DNA from: Mesostigma viride
Taxonomy: Eukaryota > Streptophyta > Mesostigmatophyceae > Mesostigmatales > Mesostigmataceae
DNA: 62,090 nucleotides
Assembly (NCBI GenBank): GCA_009746045.1
Contig: RPFO01002209.1
Location: 1-62,090, forward strand
Direction: 5' to 3'
Below the pieces are notes generated by a model. That model was not told where the DNA came from. It made no database searches and saw nothing but the letters and a program-made list of their open reading frames with translations. This document shows, in pieces, positions 48,601 through 58,840 of this stretch (the first letter of the stretch is position 1; every line of letters starts with the position of its first letter). The position numbers and the translations under genes are program-made.

Positions 48601-51447
48601 CATTTATGTAATTAATGATGAGGATTCAGGCTCCCATGGTGTCATCATGGCCCGTGTACGTACATGAATGGCATTTATGTAATTAATGATGAGGATTCAG
48701 GCTCCCATTGTGTCATCATGGCCCGTCTACGTACATGGATGTCAAGGAATAGTAAATGATGAGGATTCAGGCTCCCATGGTGTCATCATGGCCCGTCTAC
48801 GTACATGGATGGCGATTTTGTAATTAATGATGAGGATTTAGGCTCCCATGGTGTCATCATGGCCCGTCTACGTACATGGATGGCATTTATGTAAGTAATG
48901 ATGAGGATTCAGGCTCCCATGGTGTCATCATGGCTTGTCTACCTACATGGTTGGCATTTATGTAACCTGAATCCTCTCATAAAAAAAATGAAGAGGATTC
49001 AGGCTCCATTGGTGTCATCATGGCCCGTCTACGTACATGGATGTCAAGGAATAGTAAATGATGAGGATTCAGGCTCCCATGGTGTCATCATGGCTTGTCT
49101 ACGTACATGGATGGCATGTATGTAATTAATGATGAGGATTCAGGCTCCATTGGTGTCATCATGGCTGGCCTACGTATGTACATGGATGTCAAAGAAAAAA
49201 AAAATGATGAGGATTCAGGCTCCCATGGTGTCATCATTGCCCGTGTATGTACATGGTTGGCATTTATGTAATTAATGATGAGGATTCAGGCTCCATTGGT
49301 GTCATCATTGCCCGTGTATGTACATGGTTGGCATTTATGTATGTAATTAATGATGAGGATTCAGGCTCCATTGGTGTCATCATGGCTGGCCTACGTATGT
49401 ACATGGATGTCAAAGAAAAAAAAATGATGAGGATTCAGGCTCCCATGGTGTCATCATGGCCCGTCTACGTACATGGATGTCAAGGAATAGTAAATGATGA
49501 GGATTCAGGCTCCCATGGTGTCAGATGTCATGGCCTGTCTACGTACATGGATGGCATGTATGTAATTAATGATGAGGATTCAGGCTCCATTGGTGTCATC
49601 ATGGCTGGCCTACGTATGTACATGGATGTCAAAGAAAAAAAAATGATGAGGATTCAGGCTCCCATGGTGTCATCATGGCCCGTCTACGTACATGGATGTC
49701 AAGGAATAGTAAATGATGAGGATTCAGGCTCCCATGGTGTCATCATGGCCTGTCTACGTACATGGATGGCATGTATGTATTTAATGATGAGGATTCAGGC
49801 TCCCATGGTGTCATCATGGCTGGCCTACGTACATGGATGTCTCAGAAAAAAAATGATGAGGATTCAGGCTCCCATGGTGTCATCATGGCTGGCCTACGTA
49901 CATGGATGTCAAAGAAAAAAAATGATGAGGATTCAGGCTCCCGTGGTGTCATTATGGCCCGTCTACGTGTTGTTGGCATGTATGAAATTAATGATGAGGA
50001 TTCAGGCTCCCATAGTGTCATCATGGCTGGCCTACGTACATGGTTGGCATTTATGTAATTAATGATGAGGATTCAGGCTCCCATGGTGTCATCATTGCCC
50101 GTGTATGTACATGGTTGGCATTTATGTAATTAATGATGAGGATTCAGGCTCCATTGGTGTCATCATGGCCCGTCTACGTACATGGACCGTGGCATTTATG
50201 TATTTAATGATGAGGATTCAGGCTCCCATGGGGTCATTGATGATCATGGCATTTATGTATGTAATTAATGATGAGGATTCAGGCTCCATTGGTGTCATCA
50301 TGGCTGGCCTACGTATGTACATGGATGTCAAAGAAAAAAAAATGATGAGGATTCAGGCTCCCATGGTGTCATCATGGCCCGTCTACGTACATGGATGTCA
50401 AGGAATAGTAAATGATGAGGATTCAGGCTCCCATGGTGTCAGATGTCATGGCCTGTCTACGTACATGGATGGCATGTATGTAATTAATGATGAGGATTCA
50501 GGCTCCATTGGTGTCATCATGGCTGGCCTACGTATGTACATGGATGTCAAAGAAAAAAAAATGATGAGGATTCAGGCTCCCGGCCATGGTGTCATCATGG
50601 CCCGTCTACGTACATGGATGTCAAGGAATAGTAAATGATGAGGATTCAGGCTCCCATGGTGTCATCATGGCCTGTCTACGTACATGGATGGCATGTATGT
50701 ATTTAATGATGAGGATTCAGGCTCCCATGGTGTCATCATGGCTGGCCTACGTACATGGATGTCTCAGAAAAAAAATGATGAGGATTCAGGCTCCCATGGT
50801 GTCATCATGGCTGGCCTACGTACATGGATGTCAAAGAAAAAAAAATGATCAGGATTCAGGCTCCCGTGGTGTCATTATGGCCCGTCTACGTGTTGTTGGC
50901 ATGTATGAAATTAATGATGAGGATTCAGGCTCCCACAGTGTCATCATGGCTGGCCTACGTACATGGTTGGCATTTATGTAATTAATGATGAGGATTCAGG
51001 CTCCCATGGTGTCATCATTGCCCGTGTATGTACATGGTTGGCATTTATGTAATTAATGATGAGGATTCAGGCTCCATTGGTGTCATCATGGCCCGTCTAC
51101 GTACATGGGTGGCATTTATGTATTTAATGATGAGGATTCAGGCTCCCATGGGGTCATCATGGCTTGTCTACGTACATGGAGTCATATTGATTCATGGAAC
51201 AATGAGATACCATTCTTAATTGAAAATTGTTCTTGATACTTTCACATGCATGCCCGGAATCGTGAATTTGTGCGGGTTTCCATGATGACAATCCTCATTG
51301 AATTCTTGAGCACACAATATTGAGCAATTTAGGGGCACTTCGGCAATGTTGACCATTTTCATTCATGATAAAATTAACATTTAATGCAATAAATACATAT
51401 TCCACTCATTTTAATAAACCATGCAAAAACTTTACAAGCACGCTCAA

Positions 51448-51955
51448 GCTAGGGGTGGGCTGGCATGCACGCGTGGGTGTGGGGGTGGGCTGGCATGCAT
51501 GCGTGGGTGTGGGGGGGGCTAGCCTGCATGCGTGGGTGTGTGGGGGGGCTGGCATGCATGCGTGGGTGTGTGTGGGGGGCTAGCATGCATGCGTAAGTGT
51601 GGGGGGGGCTGGCATGCATGCGTGGGTGTGTATGGGGGCTGGCATGCATGCGTGGGTGTGTGTGGGGGGCTAGCATGCATGCGTGGGTGTGTGGGGGGGC
51701 TGTCATGCATGCGTGGGTGTGGGGGGGGCTGGCATGAATGCGTGGGTGTGGGGGGGGCTAGCATGCATGCGTGGGTGTGGGGGTGGGCTAGCATGCATGC
51801 GTGGGTGTGAGTGTGGGCTAGCATGCATGCGTGGGTGTGGGGGGGGCTAGCATGCATGCGTGGGTGTGGGGGGCCGGGGCCGGGGCTAGCATGCATGCGT
51901 GGGTGTGGGGGTGGGCTAGCATGCATGCGTGGGTGTGGGGGGGGGCTAGCACGCC
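51448..51955. repeat. 30-bp minisatellite in the right arm, about 16 units
   Basis: Inverted counterpart of the left minisatellite, with fewer units and one private GGCCGGGGCCGGGGC insertion near 51,870. G-rich on the plus strand. Confidence 0.9.
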
Positions 51956-52166
51956 CCACCCCTCCATCGGCACAGCCAGCCTTGTGAGTCTACCCTTAAC
52001 AACAAGGCTGGTAGGACGACACGCCTGAGCAGCATATGTCATGCCTATCTCAGGCTAATAATGTGTGATTTTGTGCCAACAACCAAGTTGTTCCACCCAA
52101 CAACACATTATAAACCCTCTTCCAAAATGCCCAACAAGCCGGACACGTGGAGGACCACACACGCAG

Positions 52167-52175
52167 TATATAAAG
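52167..52175 (+). promoter_or_regulatory. TATA box in the right arm
   Basis: TATATAAAG followed by AGAAAATAAGCTGAC, identical to the left-arm copy and pointing outward toward the small ORF at 52,594. Confidence 0.45.
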
Positions 52176-52593
52176 AGAAAATAAGCTGACTTTTTATCCA
52201 GCCAACCTGTGGCTAGCTGCTCTGGTTAGCATGACAAATGCTAACATTTACTCAGTGGGAAAGGTGAAGAGACCATTGGAACAGCCTACCTGACGCATGT
52301 GCCACCAAAGCATTGTGTCCCGCAAAATGCACACTGCCTCCTTTCTAACAAGCACGAGCCGCTCTCTTTAGGAGACAGGTGCCAGCTCGTCAGTGTCTGG
52401 GGAAAATGATGCCGCTGCTTAGGAAGACCGCGTGAATTTCCTCGAACACAACTGTCTATAAAGCAAAAGAAATTTCAGAGAAGCATGGAAATAAAAGCAT
52501 TACACCTTCCCGACAGGTTGCGGGCCACGCGCTGCAGAAAGCCAGCCACGTCACAGACGATTAACTAGCTAAAAGACACCCAGGAATCCAGCG

Positions 52594-52803
52594 ATGCAGC
52601 GCCAGGACCCGCAACTTTCTGGCTGCATCTGGCCGGAAAGAAGGCAAAAAGCTTACGCTCAACGAGGTAAGAAAGCAGGAAAACGCAAGCTTAAGACGTT
52701 TAACACAAGAACGTACCATAACGGGCATTTATTCGTGCCCAGGCGCACAAGAAAGTCCACCCTTTCATGGAGTGGTTGGGCAGTACGCATCGCGCAGGGC
52801 TAA
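52594..52803 (+). CDS. small ORF conserved in both arms, 69 aa (right copy)
   Basis: MQRQDPQLSGCIWPERRQKA ... ends WAVRIAQG. It keeps the reading frame of the left copy across one 3-nt indel and about 15 substitutions. It is basic (KAYAQRGKKAGKR). Not recognised. The ORF is short and arm divergence low, so chance conservation is possible. Confidence 0.3.
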   Translation: MQRQDPQLSGCIWPERRQKAYAQRGKKAGKRKLKTFNTRTYHNGHLFVPRRTRKSTLSWSGWAVRIAQG

Positions 52804-53162
52804 TGTTATCTTACCGCAAAATGACGGGAAAGGTAAAGATAGCAGCGGGAATTTTTACGGCTTTAGAAACATCATTAAACTAGCTTTCCTTACGACCATC
52901 AAAACTGGCAACAATCGACAATCAACCCGGCAGGCATCCAATATACTTTATTCATCCCGACAGAAATTCAGGCCGGACCCCCCCTGCCGATGGCAAAGAA
53001 AAAAAGCCCGCGACATTATAGATCGCAACCATCCCGCCATAAATTAGAATCAGTAACTAATTTTCTCCAACAATCGAGCATTTCTGCTTTCCGCGTGCCA
53101 GATTTGTCACGTTTCGTCTAAAGGCAGTCGCCATGGCCCCTACCGCAAGGGGTGCGCGCACC

Positions 53163-53520
53163 ATGCCGACATAGCTTTTGGGCCTCAATTTGCACCGAAA
53201 TTTGGTCCGTACCGTCCAGCTCAGTCGGATTATGTATGTGGATCGGCCGTGTTGGTTGCATACGCAGGTATATTAATTCTTGCATTCGCCCCGGACCTTC
53301 CCCAGGACAGGTCAGGATATAACAATAATTCTTGCATTCGCCCCCGCCCTTTCCTATGGCCTGGTCAGGTTTGGGCGCGACGCCACTAGCGCGGCGCCCG
53401 CGACAGAGTGGCCAGGCTCGAGCACGTTTTCTGGATCCCAAGCACCGGATTGGACACTGTCCGAGGACTGGACAGGAATTGGCTGACCAATCGGATGCTT
53501 GCTCGTCGTCTCCAAAAACA
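53163..53520. other. right flank of the inverted-repeat structure
   Basis: GC-rich single-copy sequence with a near-duplicate of TTCTTGCATTCGCCCC about 52 bp apart (53,277 and 53,329). No gene is supported. Confidence 0.35.
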
Positions 53521-53529
53521 TATATAAAG
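53521..53529 (+). promoter_or_regulatory. TATA box upstream of the plus-strand gene
   Basis: TATATAAAG in CATATATAAAGAGCC, resembling the arm TATA context (GTATATAAAGAGAA). It lies 1.4 kb upstream of the first strong exon of the transposase-like gene. The promoter role is inferred. Confidence 0.35.
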
Positions 53530-53799
53530 AGCCAAATCGCGCGAACTACGCAATGATCCTTTAAGCAGCGTTACTCTGCCGAAATGTCAACCTAGGCCGG
53601 TCAAGTGACGCCGAGGTGTTCACCGATAGTTCAGGTCAGCCACAGCGCGCCTTCGAATGTAGGCACGGTCGCATTTTTTTTTAGGAAATGTAGAATTGTT
53701 GTCGACCAGCTACCAACGCCCGACCGGACCCATACAACGGAAACATCAAGGCGATGTGATGTAGGTGTGTCTGATATCTCATTAATACACAGAGCATCG

Positions 53800-53950
53800 T
53801 GAATATAATATATAATATAAATTATATAATATACTATAATTAATATATAATTTTAATTTTATGTTAATTTTAATGTTATTTCATATAACATAATATAGCA
53901 TAATATAATATAATATAATATTATATAAAGTAGTATATAAAAAATTAAAA
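53800..53950. repeat. AT-rich tract
   Basis: Almost only A/T, with repeated TATAATA and TTATATAA units. It would melt easily. No ORF of interest. Confidence 0.7.
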
Positions 53951-54176
53951 TGTAAAAGAAAAATATCTACCTTATTGGGGTTTAATGTTCCTTTCCAGTT
54001 CAGCATAAGTACACTCTTGAGTGTGTGCAATGTTTGGTTATACGCCATTGTCTTAAAATAGCAACCAATGTAAACCTCCGTCCTAACCACATTTGGATAC
54101 AATAAAGACATTGATGCCTGACACATAGCATTCATTGCTTGAAATACCATGCATATTTTGTGTCAATGTTCTGCAG

Positions 54177-54244
54177 ACCACAGCTTCAAGTGGGCATACT
54201 TCGCTTTCCTCAATATAATGGCGACATGGCATTTGGTGAAAGTG
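54177..54244 (+). CDS. possible 5' exon of the transposase-like gene
   Basis: A 68-nt stretch lies between an acceptor-like TTCTGCAG and a strong donor GTG|GTGAGT at 54,245. The first motif copy starts 14 nt after that donor, the same arrangement as in confirmed-looking introns. Coding frame is unknown. This call rests on splice signals alone. Confidence 0.3.
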
Positions 54245-54258
54245 GTGAGTGCCATGAA

Positions 54259-54813
54259 GTTGCGCCGGCCGTCGTTATCCATGACGAACTGAATGGGTTT
54301 CGTGCAAATCAAGTTTTTTGTTTTGGTGTTCCAGTTGCGCCGGCCGGCGTTTCCAATGGTATCTTGCGCGCACTTGCAAAAGCTTGCACGCTTATCAACA
54401 TTTTGTGTTGGTAAACATTTTATCACCTCTGGGATTTCCGCCTTCACTACCTGAGTTGCTTCTTTGTGGTTTTCAAATGCAACCGAGTTACGCCGGCCGT
54501 CGTTACTCATGACAAATTGTAGGGGTTTTGTGCAAATCACTTTTGTATGGTTTATGTACATGCATCCAGTTGCGCCGGCCGGCGTTTCCAATGGTATCTT
54601 GCAGTTGCGCAATCAGGCCCCATTACCAAAAGTGTGTTTGTACATCTTTTTTACACCTGAAGGATTTCTGCCTGCATATCCTGAGTTGCTTCTTAATGGT
54701 TTTTAATTGCGCCCGAGTTACGCCGGCCGTCGTTATTAATGACAAACTGTATGTGTTTCATAAAATCACTTTTGTATGGTTTACATGTATCCAGTTGCGC
54801 CGGCCGGCGTTAT
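54259..54813 (+). repeat. six-copy motif array (three units of about 229 bp) in a probable first intron
   Basis: Copies start at 54,259, 54,334, 54,487, 54,569, 54,717 and 54,794. They alternate between GTTRCGCC-GGCC-GTCGTTA and GTTGCGCC-GGCC-GGCGTT forms, so the true unit is a dimer of 225-235 bp repeated three times. The flanks repeat too (GTGCAAATCA, TTGTATGGTTTA, TGCATCCAG). An acceptor CATCCTCAG follows at 54,896. Confidence 0.75.
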
Positions 54814-54896
54814 TAATGACGCTTGTCGTTCTTGTTTGATGCCCATCGTTTTCGTCGTGTCTTTAATGGTGATTATTTATCATTACTCATCCTCAG

Positions 54897-56455
54897 GGCT
54901 TTCGGTGCCGCGGGATTAAGAGGCGAAAAAAATCAGCTGCCGTCTGACCAAAGTCTGATGGCGCGATCGGGGCGGGGGGCCGTTTCCGACGGTTCGCGTC
55001 CCTTGTCCAATGACGACCGGGAGCCTGCACTTCGCGGTCCCTGGAGCGACAAGTACATCGAGAACAAGGGGTACAAAATTGCCAATGACATCTTTCCTAT
55101 CATGGCGGAACGCGTGAAAGCAAACAACCACAGGACGCCAGAGATGAGCGCGGAGGTTCTGTCTTGCGCAGCTTCAAGACTAAATGCCATGGTGGCGGAG
55201 AGCAACGGCATTAAGAAGAGGAAGAACTGTGACGACGGGCTTCCTGAAAGTTGGGCGGAATCTCTTCGGGATACCATCAAGAAGGCTTTTGGCGACTTGG
55301 GAACATCTGAGAAGGATCGTGGGCTTAGGTGGGCCTTGTGTGGACTTGTTACGAAGGCAATGGAGGGCGTCCCGGACAGGATTGTGGAGCGCGCGTTCGG
55401 GATTGACAGGCGCTTTGTCGCAACTGTTCGGGGTCACAGGGATGGAATGGAAGAAGGGGAGGACGACCTTTTGATGAGTGCGCCAGAGAGGAGGAGGAGG
55501 AAAGACGAGCTTCCGACGGAAGTCATTGCCCTGATACAAGCGTGCTGGAGGGATGATAACTTGACGCGGGCGTCTCCGAACATGAAGGATGTTCATTGTG
55601 AATGGACAAGAAAGGATTACAAACATACACTAGCGTTTTCGGAGGGTGCGCGCTACTATACTGTCTCCAAGTCGAAGATTTACGAAGTGTTCATTTCCCG
55701 CCATCCGGAGTTGAAGCCACCGCGGCGGATGGACAGTAGGGAGGGGGGGGGGGGAGGGAGAGGAGGGTGTGAGGGGGGGAAATCAGGTGATTTTGGAGAC
55801 GGAGGCAGGGATGTCAATGCTACGCACGAATCAGAAGAGCACAGTTCATGTGGGATACACTACTTTTTGCAAGCATATGCCCGCATGCGTCAAGGGGCGG
55901 TGGAAAATGCGGAACTTGTGCGCATGCCAGCACCACACTACCATGCAGTCCATGGTTGGGGGGTTGGCCAAATTTCGTGCAACTTTTCATGCCAGATGCG
56001 AGTGCGGACCTGAATGCCACGCGTGCGATCATGGTAGCCAGCTCGACGTGGGGTCGTCCGTGCCCACATGTTCCATTTTCAAAGCCACTCACACGACAGA
56101 GTGGGTGAACAAGTTTACTTGTGAGGTGGAGGGGATGAGGGAGGGGGGAGGTTCGAGGTCGTCTGTGGGGTCGTCGCGGCCGCAGGTTCAGCCTTTTCAG
56201 GGCGAACTTGAGGATCTGCCCATGCATGGGAGGGTGCTGGACGACGAGGAAGGGGTGCCCGATCATGACCTGGGCGAGGAGTTGGGGGTTTGCTCGATCC
56301 GGCGTAAGGCTTGTGTGTTGGGCACTTGCCTGGCTCCCAAGTGTGGAATTCGGAACTTCATGTTATGCGAACGGGAGGAGGCTTCCAACCACCTGATTTC
56401 ATGGACCAGATACGAGATGCAGGATGTGCCGCCGGGTGCGGTTCTTGGGCCAGAG
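54897..56455 (+). CDS. transposase-like protein, exon 1
   Basis: It follows the acceptor CTCATCCTCAG. The frame reads LRGPWSDKYIENKGYKIAND ... IVERAFGIDRRFVATVRGHR ... YTVSKSKIYEVFISRHPELK. A G12 run at 55,743-55,754 breaks the frame. The clearly genuine continuation is in another frame: NQKSTVHVGYTTFCKHMPAC VKGRWKMRNLCACQHHTTMQ, then CECGPECHACDH, a Cys/His-rich cluster. It ends MQDVPPGAVLGPE at the donor GAG|GTAATTTTT (56,456). The N-terminal part probably holds a DNA-binding region (inference). This domain order, a Cys-rich segment before an acidic catalytic core, resembles DDE-type transposon proteins, but I cannot name the superfamily. Confidence 0.6.
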
Positions 56456-56608
56456 GTAATTTTTAGTGGAGTGGTTGCGCCCCAAGGCGTTTCTTTTGCA
56501 ATGTTTCCTGAAGTTCTTGGGCCAGAGGTAATTTTTAGTGGAGTGGTTGCGCCCCAAGGCGTTTCTTTTTCAATTTTTCCTGAGGTCCTGTCTTTTTTCT
56601 TTCTACAG
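56456..56608 (+). repeat. intron with duplicated donor and motif, 153 nt, open in frame
   Basis: The 72-bp segment GTTCTTGGGCCAGAG plus GTAATTTTTAGTGGAGTG plus the motif GTTGCGCC-CCAA-GGCGTTTC occurs twice. There are therefore two equal donors (56,456 and 56,528), each followed by a motif 18 nt later, and one acceptor TTTCTACAG ending at 56,608. Removing or keeping 153 or 81 nt all preserve the frame, and no stop lies inside. Confidence 0.75.
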
Positions 56609-57412
56609 GTCATTGGTGGGTCGAAGTTGATGTCTTTTCTGTATGTGCACACTGCGCATATGCAGGACGACTGTGACGAGATCGCAAAGGCTGGTGGGCA
56701 GCGATTGACGCAAGTCGACGTCAAGTCCACACCAACGGAGCTAAAGGAGGCAATTGTGGACAAGTGGCCGGACTTCATCCAGCATTGCTTCAACGCGTGG
56801 TGGCAAGCGGACGCCTCCAAGGAATGTCTCTCAAGGATGCGGGTGGGGGACCTTGTATGCCACACAGATTACGCCGAGAACTACCAGTCTTACACCTATC
56901 ACAATCTCCAAGCACAGTATTGGCATCCAGTCACATTCGTCCTTATGCCCTGGATCGTGCGCTACTTGGATCCAGCGTCGGGAAAGGTCGTGAGAAGGGA
57001 GTTTCACTTCATCGGACAGGGCGGAATGAAAAGGGACGGGCGGGCCCTCCGTTTTGCTATCCTCAAAATCCTGGCGACACTACGGTCAGAAGGGGTAGAG
57101 GTGAAGCGCTTCATTGGGTGGTCGGACAATTGCTCCATGCAGTTCAAGTCAAGGAATGTGATCGCGGAAGTGGCCCGGCTGCTGACGGAGGATCCGCACC
57201 TGGAGTCATTTGAGTGGAATTACTTTGGGGAGCAGCACGGAAAGGGGGAGGTGGATGGAGCTGGTGGGACTGTGAAGTGCATGTTGAGGAGGTGGCACAT
57301 CAGGGAAGAGAACCAGGACAAACAGACGGCCGCCCAGTTGGTGGAGAATCTGGCGTCGGGGGCGGTGGGCGGGACCACAACGACCAGGCGTAACTTCTTC
57401 GAGTTCCCCGAG
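56609..57412 (+). CDS. transposase-like protein, exon 2 (putative catalytic core)
   Basis: An open frame of 268 codons in phase with both neighbours. Landmarks in order: CHTDYAENYQSYTYHNLQAQ (Asp and Glu), REFHFIGQGGMKRDGRALRF, RFIGWSDNCSMQFKSRN (Asp) and NYFGEQHGKGEVDGAGGTVK (Glu/Asp), then a helical end. The spacing of acidic residues (D...D...E/D) and the HGKG-x2-DGxGG phrase are typical of an RNase H-like DDE fold seen in uncharacterised transposon-derived proteins. Catalysis is inferred, not shown. The exon is uninterrupted, which suggests recent activity or domestication. Confidence 0.65.
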
Positions 57413-57575
57413 GTAATTAAGTGTACAGTCCTCGTTCAGGGAATAGTTACGCCGGCCGTCGTTTCTAGGGCGTTCTTGGAGTCCTGGCGATCAGGAGTGC
57501 TTAATAAAACACAACTAGCTCGATGGTCTCGTAACTTCAACTTTCCCTTGTGCAAATCTTGTCTTCGACGCGCAG
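57413..57575 (+). other. intron of 163 nt with a single motif copy
   Basis: Donor GAG|GTAATTAAG, motif GTTACGCC-GGCC-GTCGTTTC at 57,446-57,465 (33 nt after the donor), acceptor CGACGCGCAG ending at 57,575. Splicing joins ...FFEFPE to VLPYSPGRGEIKGVKKAHWW in phase. Confidence 0.7.
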
Positions 57576-58307
57576 GTGCTTCCTTACAGCCCAGGGCGCG
57601 GCGAAATCAAAGGAGTGAAGAAGGCGCACTGGTGGCGCATGGACAAGTCGAATGTGACGCGCTTAATGCTGCGCCAGTATTCCTGCTATTGTGGCGGTGC
57701 GTGCGCCGAGGAAAGGTGGTGGGATTGTCGAAAGGAGTGGACCGACATGGACGGCTGGAATGTGGGAGGTGCTCGGATGAAGCTCCACAAACTGGGGGAG
57801 CCAGTGCAAAGGAACCCAAACGGACAAGGGGGGCACGCAGGGACGCGACTGAACAGACTACAGGCAGAGAGGACGATGATGGGAAGGAGACTGAAGCTGC
57901 GAGACATTTTTGCCGTCGAGTCCTACTCTGGTGATGAGTCCCACGATCCAGATCATCCATATTGGCTAGCGGAAGTCTTGCAGGAGCCTTATCAGGTGGC
58001 CGCTACTTTCGTGAGGCGAGTGGCCGACAGAAACGGCAAGGTCGATAGGGAGTTGTTCCGTAAGGGACAATGGGTGGTGGGGGTGCGCTACTGGGACAGA
58101 TTTCCGGGTATGGCGACGATGTTCAAAATGGACGCCGATGCGCAAGCTGAACAGCCAAACTTGGTCAATTGCTACCTGTGCATGGACGCGGGGTTCGAAC
58201 ACACCATTGTTGTCAACCCAGCTAACAATCGCCAGGCCATCTTGACCATTCCGACAGACGTCGAGAAACGGCTCACGAACTTGGCCAAGAAGAGACCTGT
58301 TGAGTAG
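57576..58307 (+). CDS. transposase-like protein, C-terminal exon
   Basis: An open frame of 243 codons to the TAG at 58,305. It begins VLPYSPGRGEIKGVKKAHWW, which continues the catalytic exon, and has a small Cys cluster (SCYCGGACAEERWWDC). A segment YWLAEVLQEPYQVAATFVRR ... KGQWVVGVRYWDRFPG recalls the aromatic strands of chromatin-reader or Tudor-like barrels, which would fit a targeting role, but the match is by impression only. It ends ILTIPTDVEKRLTNLAKKRP VE. No canonical AATAAA is found within 200 bp of the stop. Confidence 0.6.
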   Translation: MLPYSPGRGEIKGVKKAHWWRMDKSNVTRLMLRQYSCYCGGACAEERWWDCRKEWTDMDGWNVGGARMKLHKLGEPVQRNPNGQGGHAGTRLNRLQAERTMMGRRLKLRDIFAVESYSGDESHDPDHPYWLAEVLQEPYQVAATFVRRVADRNGKVDRELFRKGQWVVGVRYWDRFPGMATMFKMDADAQAEQPNLVNCYLCMDAGFEHTIVVNPANNRQAILTIPTDVEKRLTNLAKKRPVE

Positions 58308-58840
58308 GCCAGCTCGCCCGGGCTTGGTTGGACGAGGTGGACAGCCTTGAGAGCACGTGCTTCGTTGTGAGCACTTGCCTTTCAGCCGTGATTTGCAAAC
58401 GAGTTCCTTGTCCTGAATTGTAAAGCTCGATTCATGCTCTTTTAAGGAAGTGTATAATATTATCCAGATCATGTATATATTTAGATCTAGACCTGAGTTC
58501 AAATAACATTTCTTAGAGGGCTGAGATGCGCGAGGTCCAGCATACATGTATATATCCATGGAGACATGTTACAAACTCAAATGTTTCATTGTACGTACCA
58601 CTAGCTCGTCGACGGGGGTATCCCATGTAATGTATGATTTATGAATTAATTAATCGCTTAATTGTACAATTTAAATGGATCATGAACTTGTCAAGTGGCC
58701 TAATTTGGTTTATTTGGTTCATCATTTATTGATGTCAATCATTCTTAATTGAATCTCGAGCAATAGCAATCATGAAGCACATCCTAATCATGTGATTCGC
58801 ATAATGAGAATAGGCAACAAGTGCTACTTTGAGGAATGCG
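58308..58840. other. unassigned AT-rich spacer
   Basis: 3' flank of the transposase-like gene. AT-rich, with no ORF or repeat that I can support. Confidence 0.4.

Larger units (their letters stand above)
21172..51180 (+). repeat. 71-bp satellite main array with about 7.46-kb higher-order repeats
   Basis: The monomer begins AATGATGAGGATTCAGGCTC, continues CCATGGTGTCATCATGGCCC and GTCTACGTACATGGATG, and ends in one of four linkers (GCATTTATGTAATT, GCATGTATGTAATT, TCAAGGAATAGTA or TCAAAGAAAAAAA). Diagnostic monomers recur at about 7,460-bp intervals, for example 23,437, 30,904 and 40,489 (after subtracting the insertion near 34.7 kb). A sub-repeat of about 2.26 kb occurs within each. After about 47,870 the array is less regular. 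Removing insertions leaves about 27 kb, roughly 375 monomers. The short ORFs in it are not genes. Confidence 0.9.
17820..53162. mobile_element. 35.3-kb structure bounded by long inverted repeats
   Basis: The sequence starting GGTGCGCGCACC at 17,820 and running inward matches the reverse complement of the sequence ending GGTGCGCGCACC at 53,162. The match covers promoter-like sequence, a small ORF, a minisatellite, a unique 250-bp segment and satellite. Homology stops abruptly at both outer ends, where the flanks differ. The interior is almost entirely satellite. It may be a giant foldback-type transposon carrying satellite, or an inverted segmental duplication flanking an array. No transposase lies between the arms and no target duplication was found. 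Confidence 0.7.
49810..53162 (+). repeat. right inverted-repeat arm
   Basis: The mirror image of the left arm: satellite, unique segment (51,185-51,440), minisatellite (51,448-51,955), promoter-like region and small ORF, ending at GGTGCGCGCACC. The rare monomer with CTACGTGTTGTTGGCATGTA occurs twice here (about 49,964 and 50,886) and once, inverted, near 20,285. The right side has therefore undergone an extra satellite duplication. Confidence 0.8.

Noticed and set aside
21172-51180. CRISPR-like array of repeats and spacers
   Set aside because: The whole monomer is conserved, including the linkers. There are no unique spacers and the context is eukaryotic.
20126-51219. Many short frames such as MMRIQAPMVSSW or NDEDSGSHGVIMAG
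   Set aside because: They are the 71-bp satellite read in different frames. They recur with every monomer and end at linker variants.
58650-58830. A third relic of the arm segment
   Set aside because: Only short matches (ATTCTTAATTGAA and scattered words) are seen. Not better than AT-rich chance.
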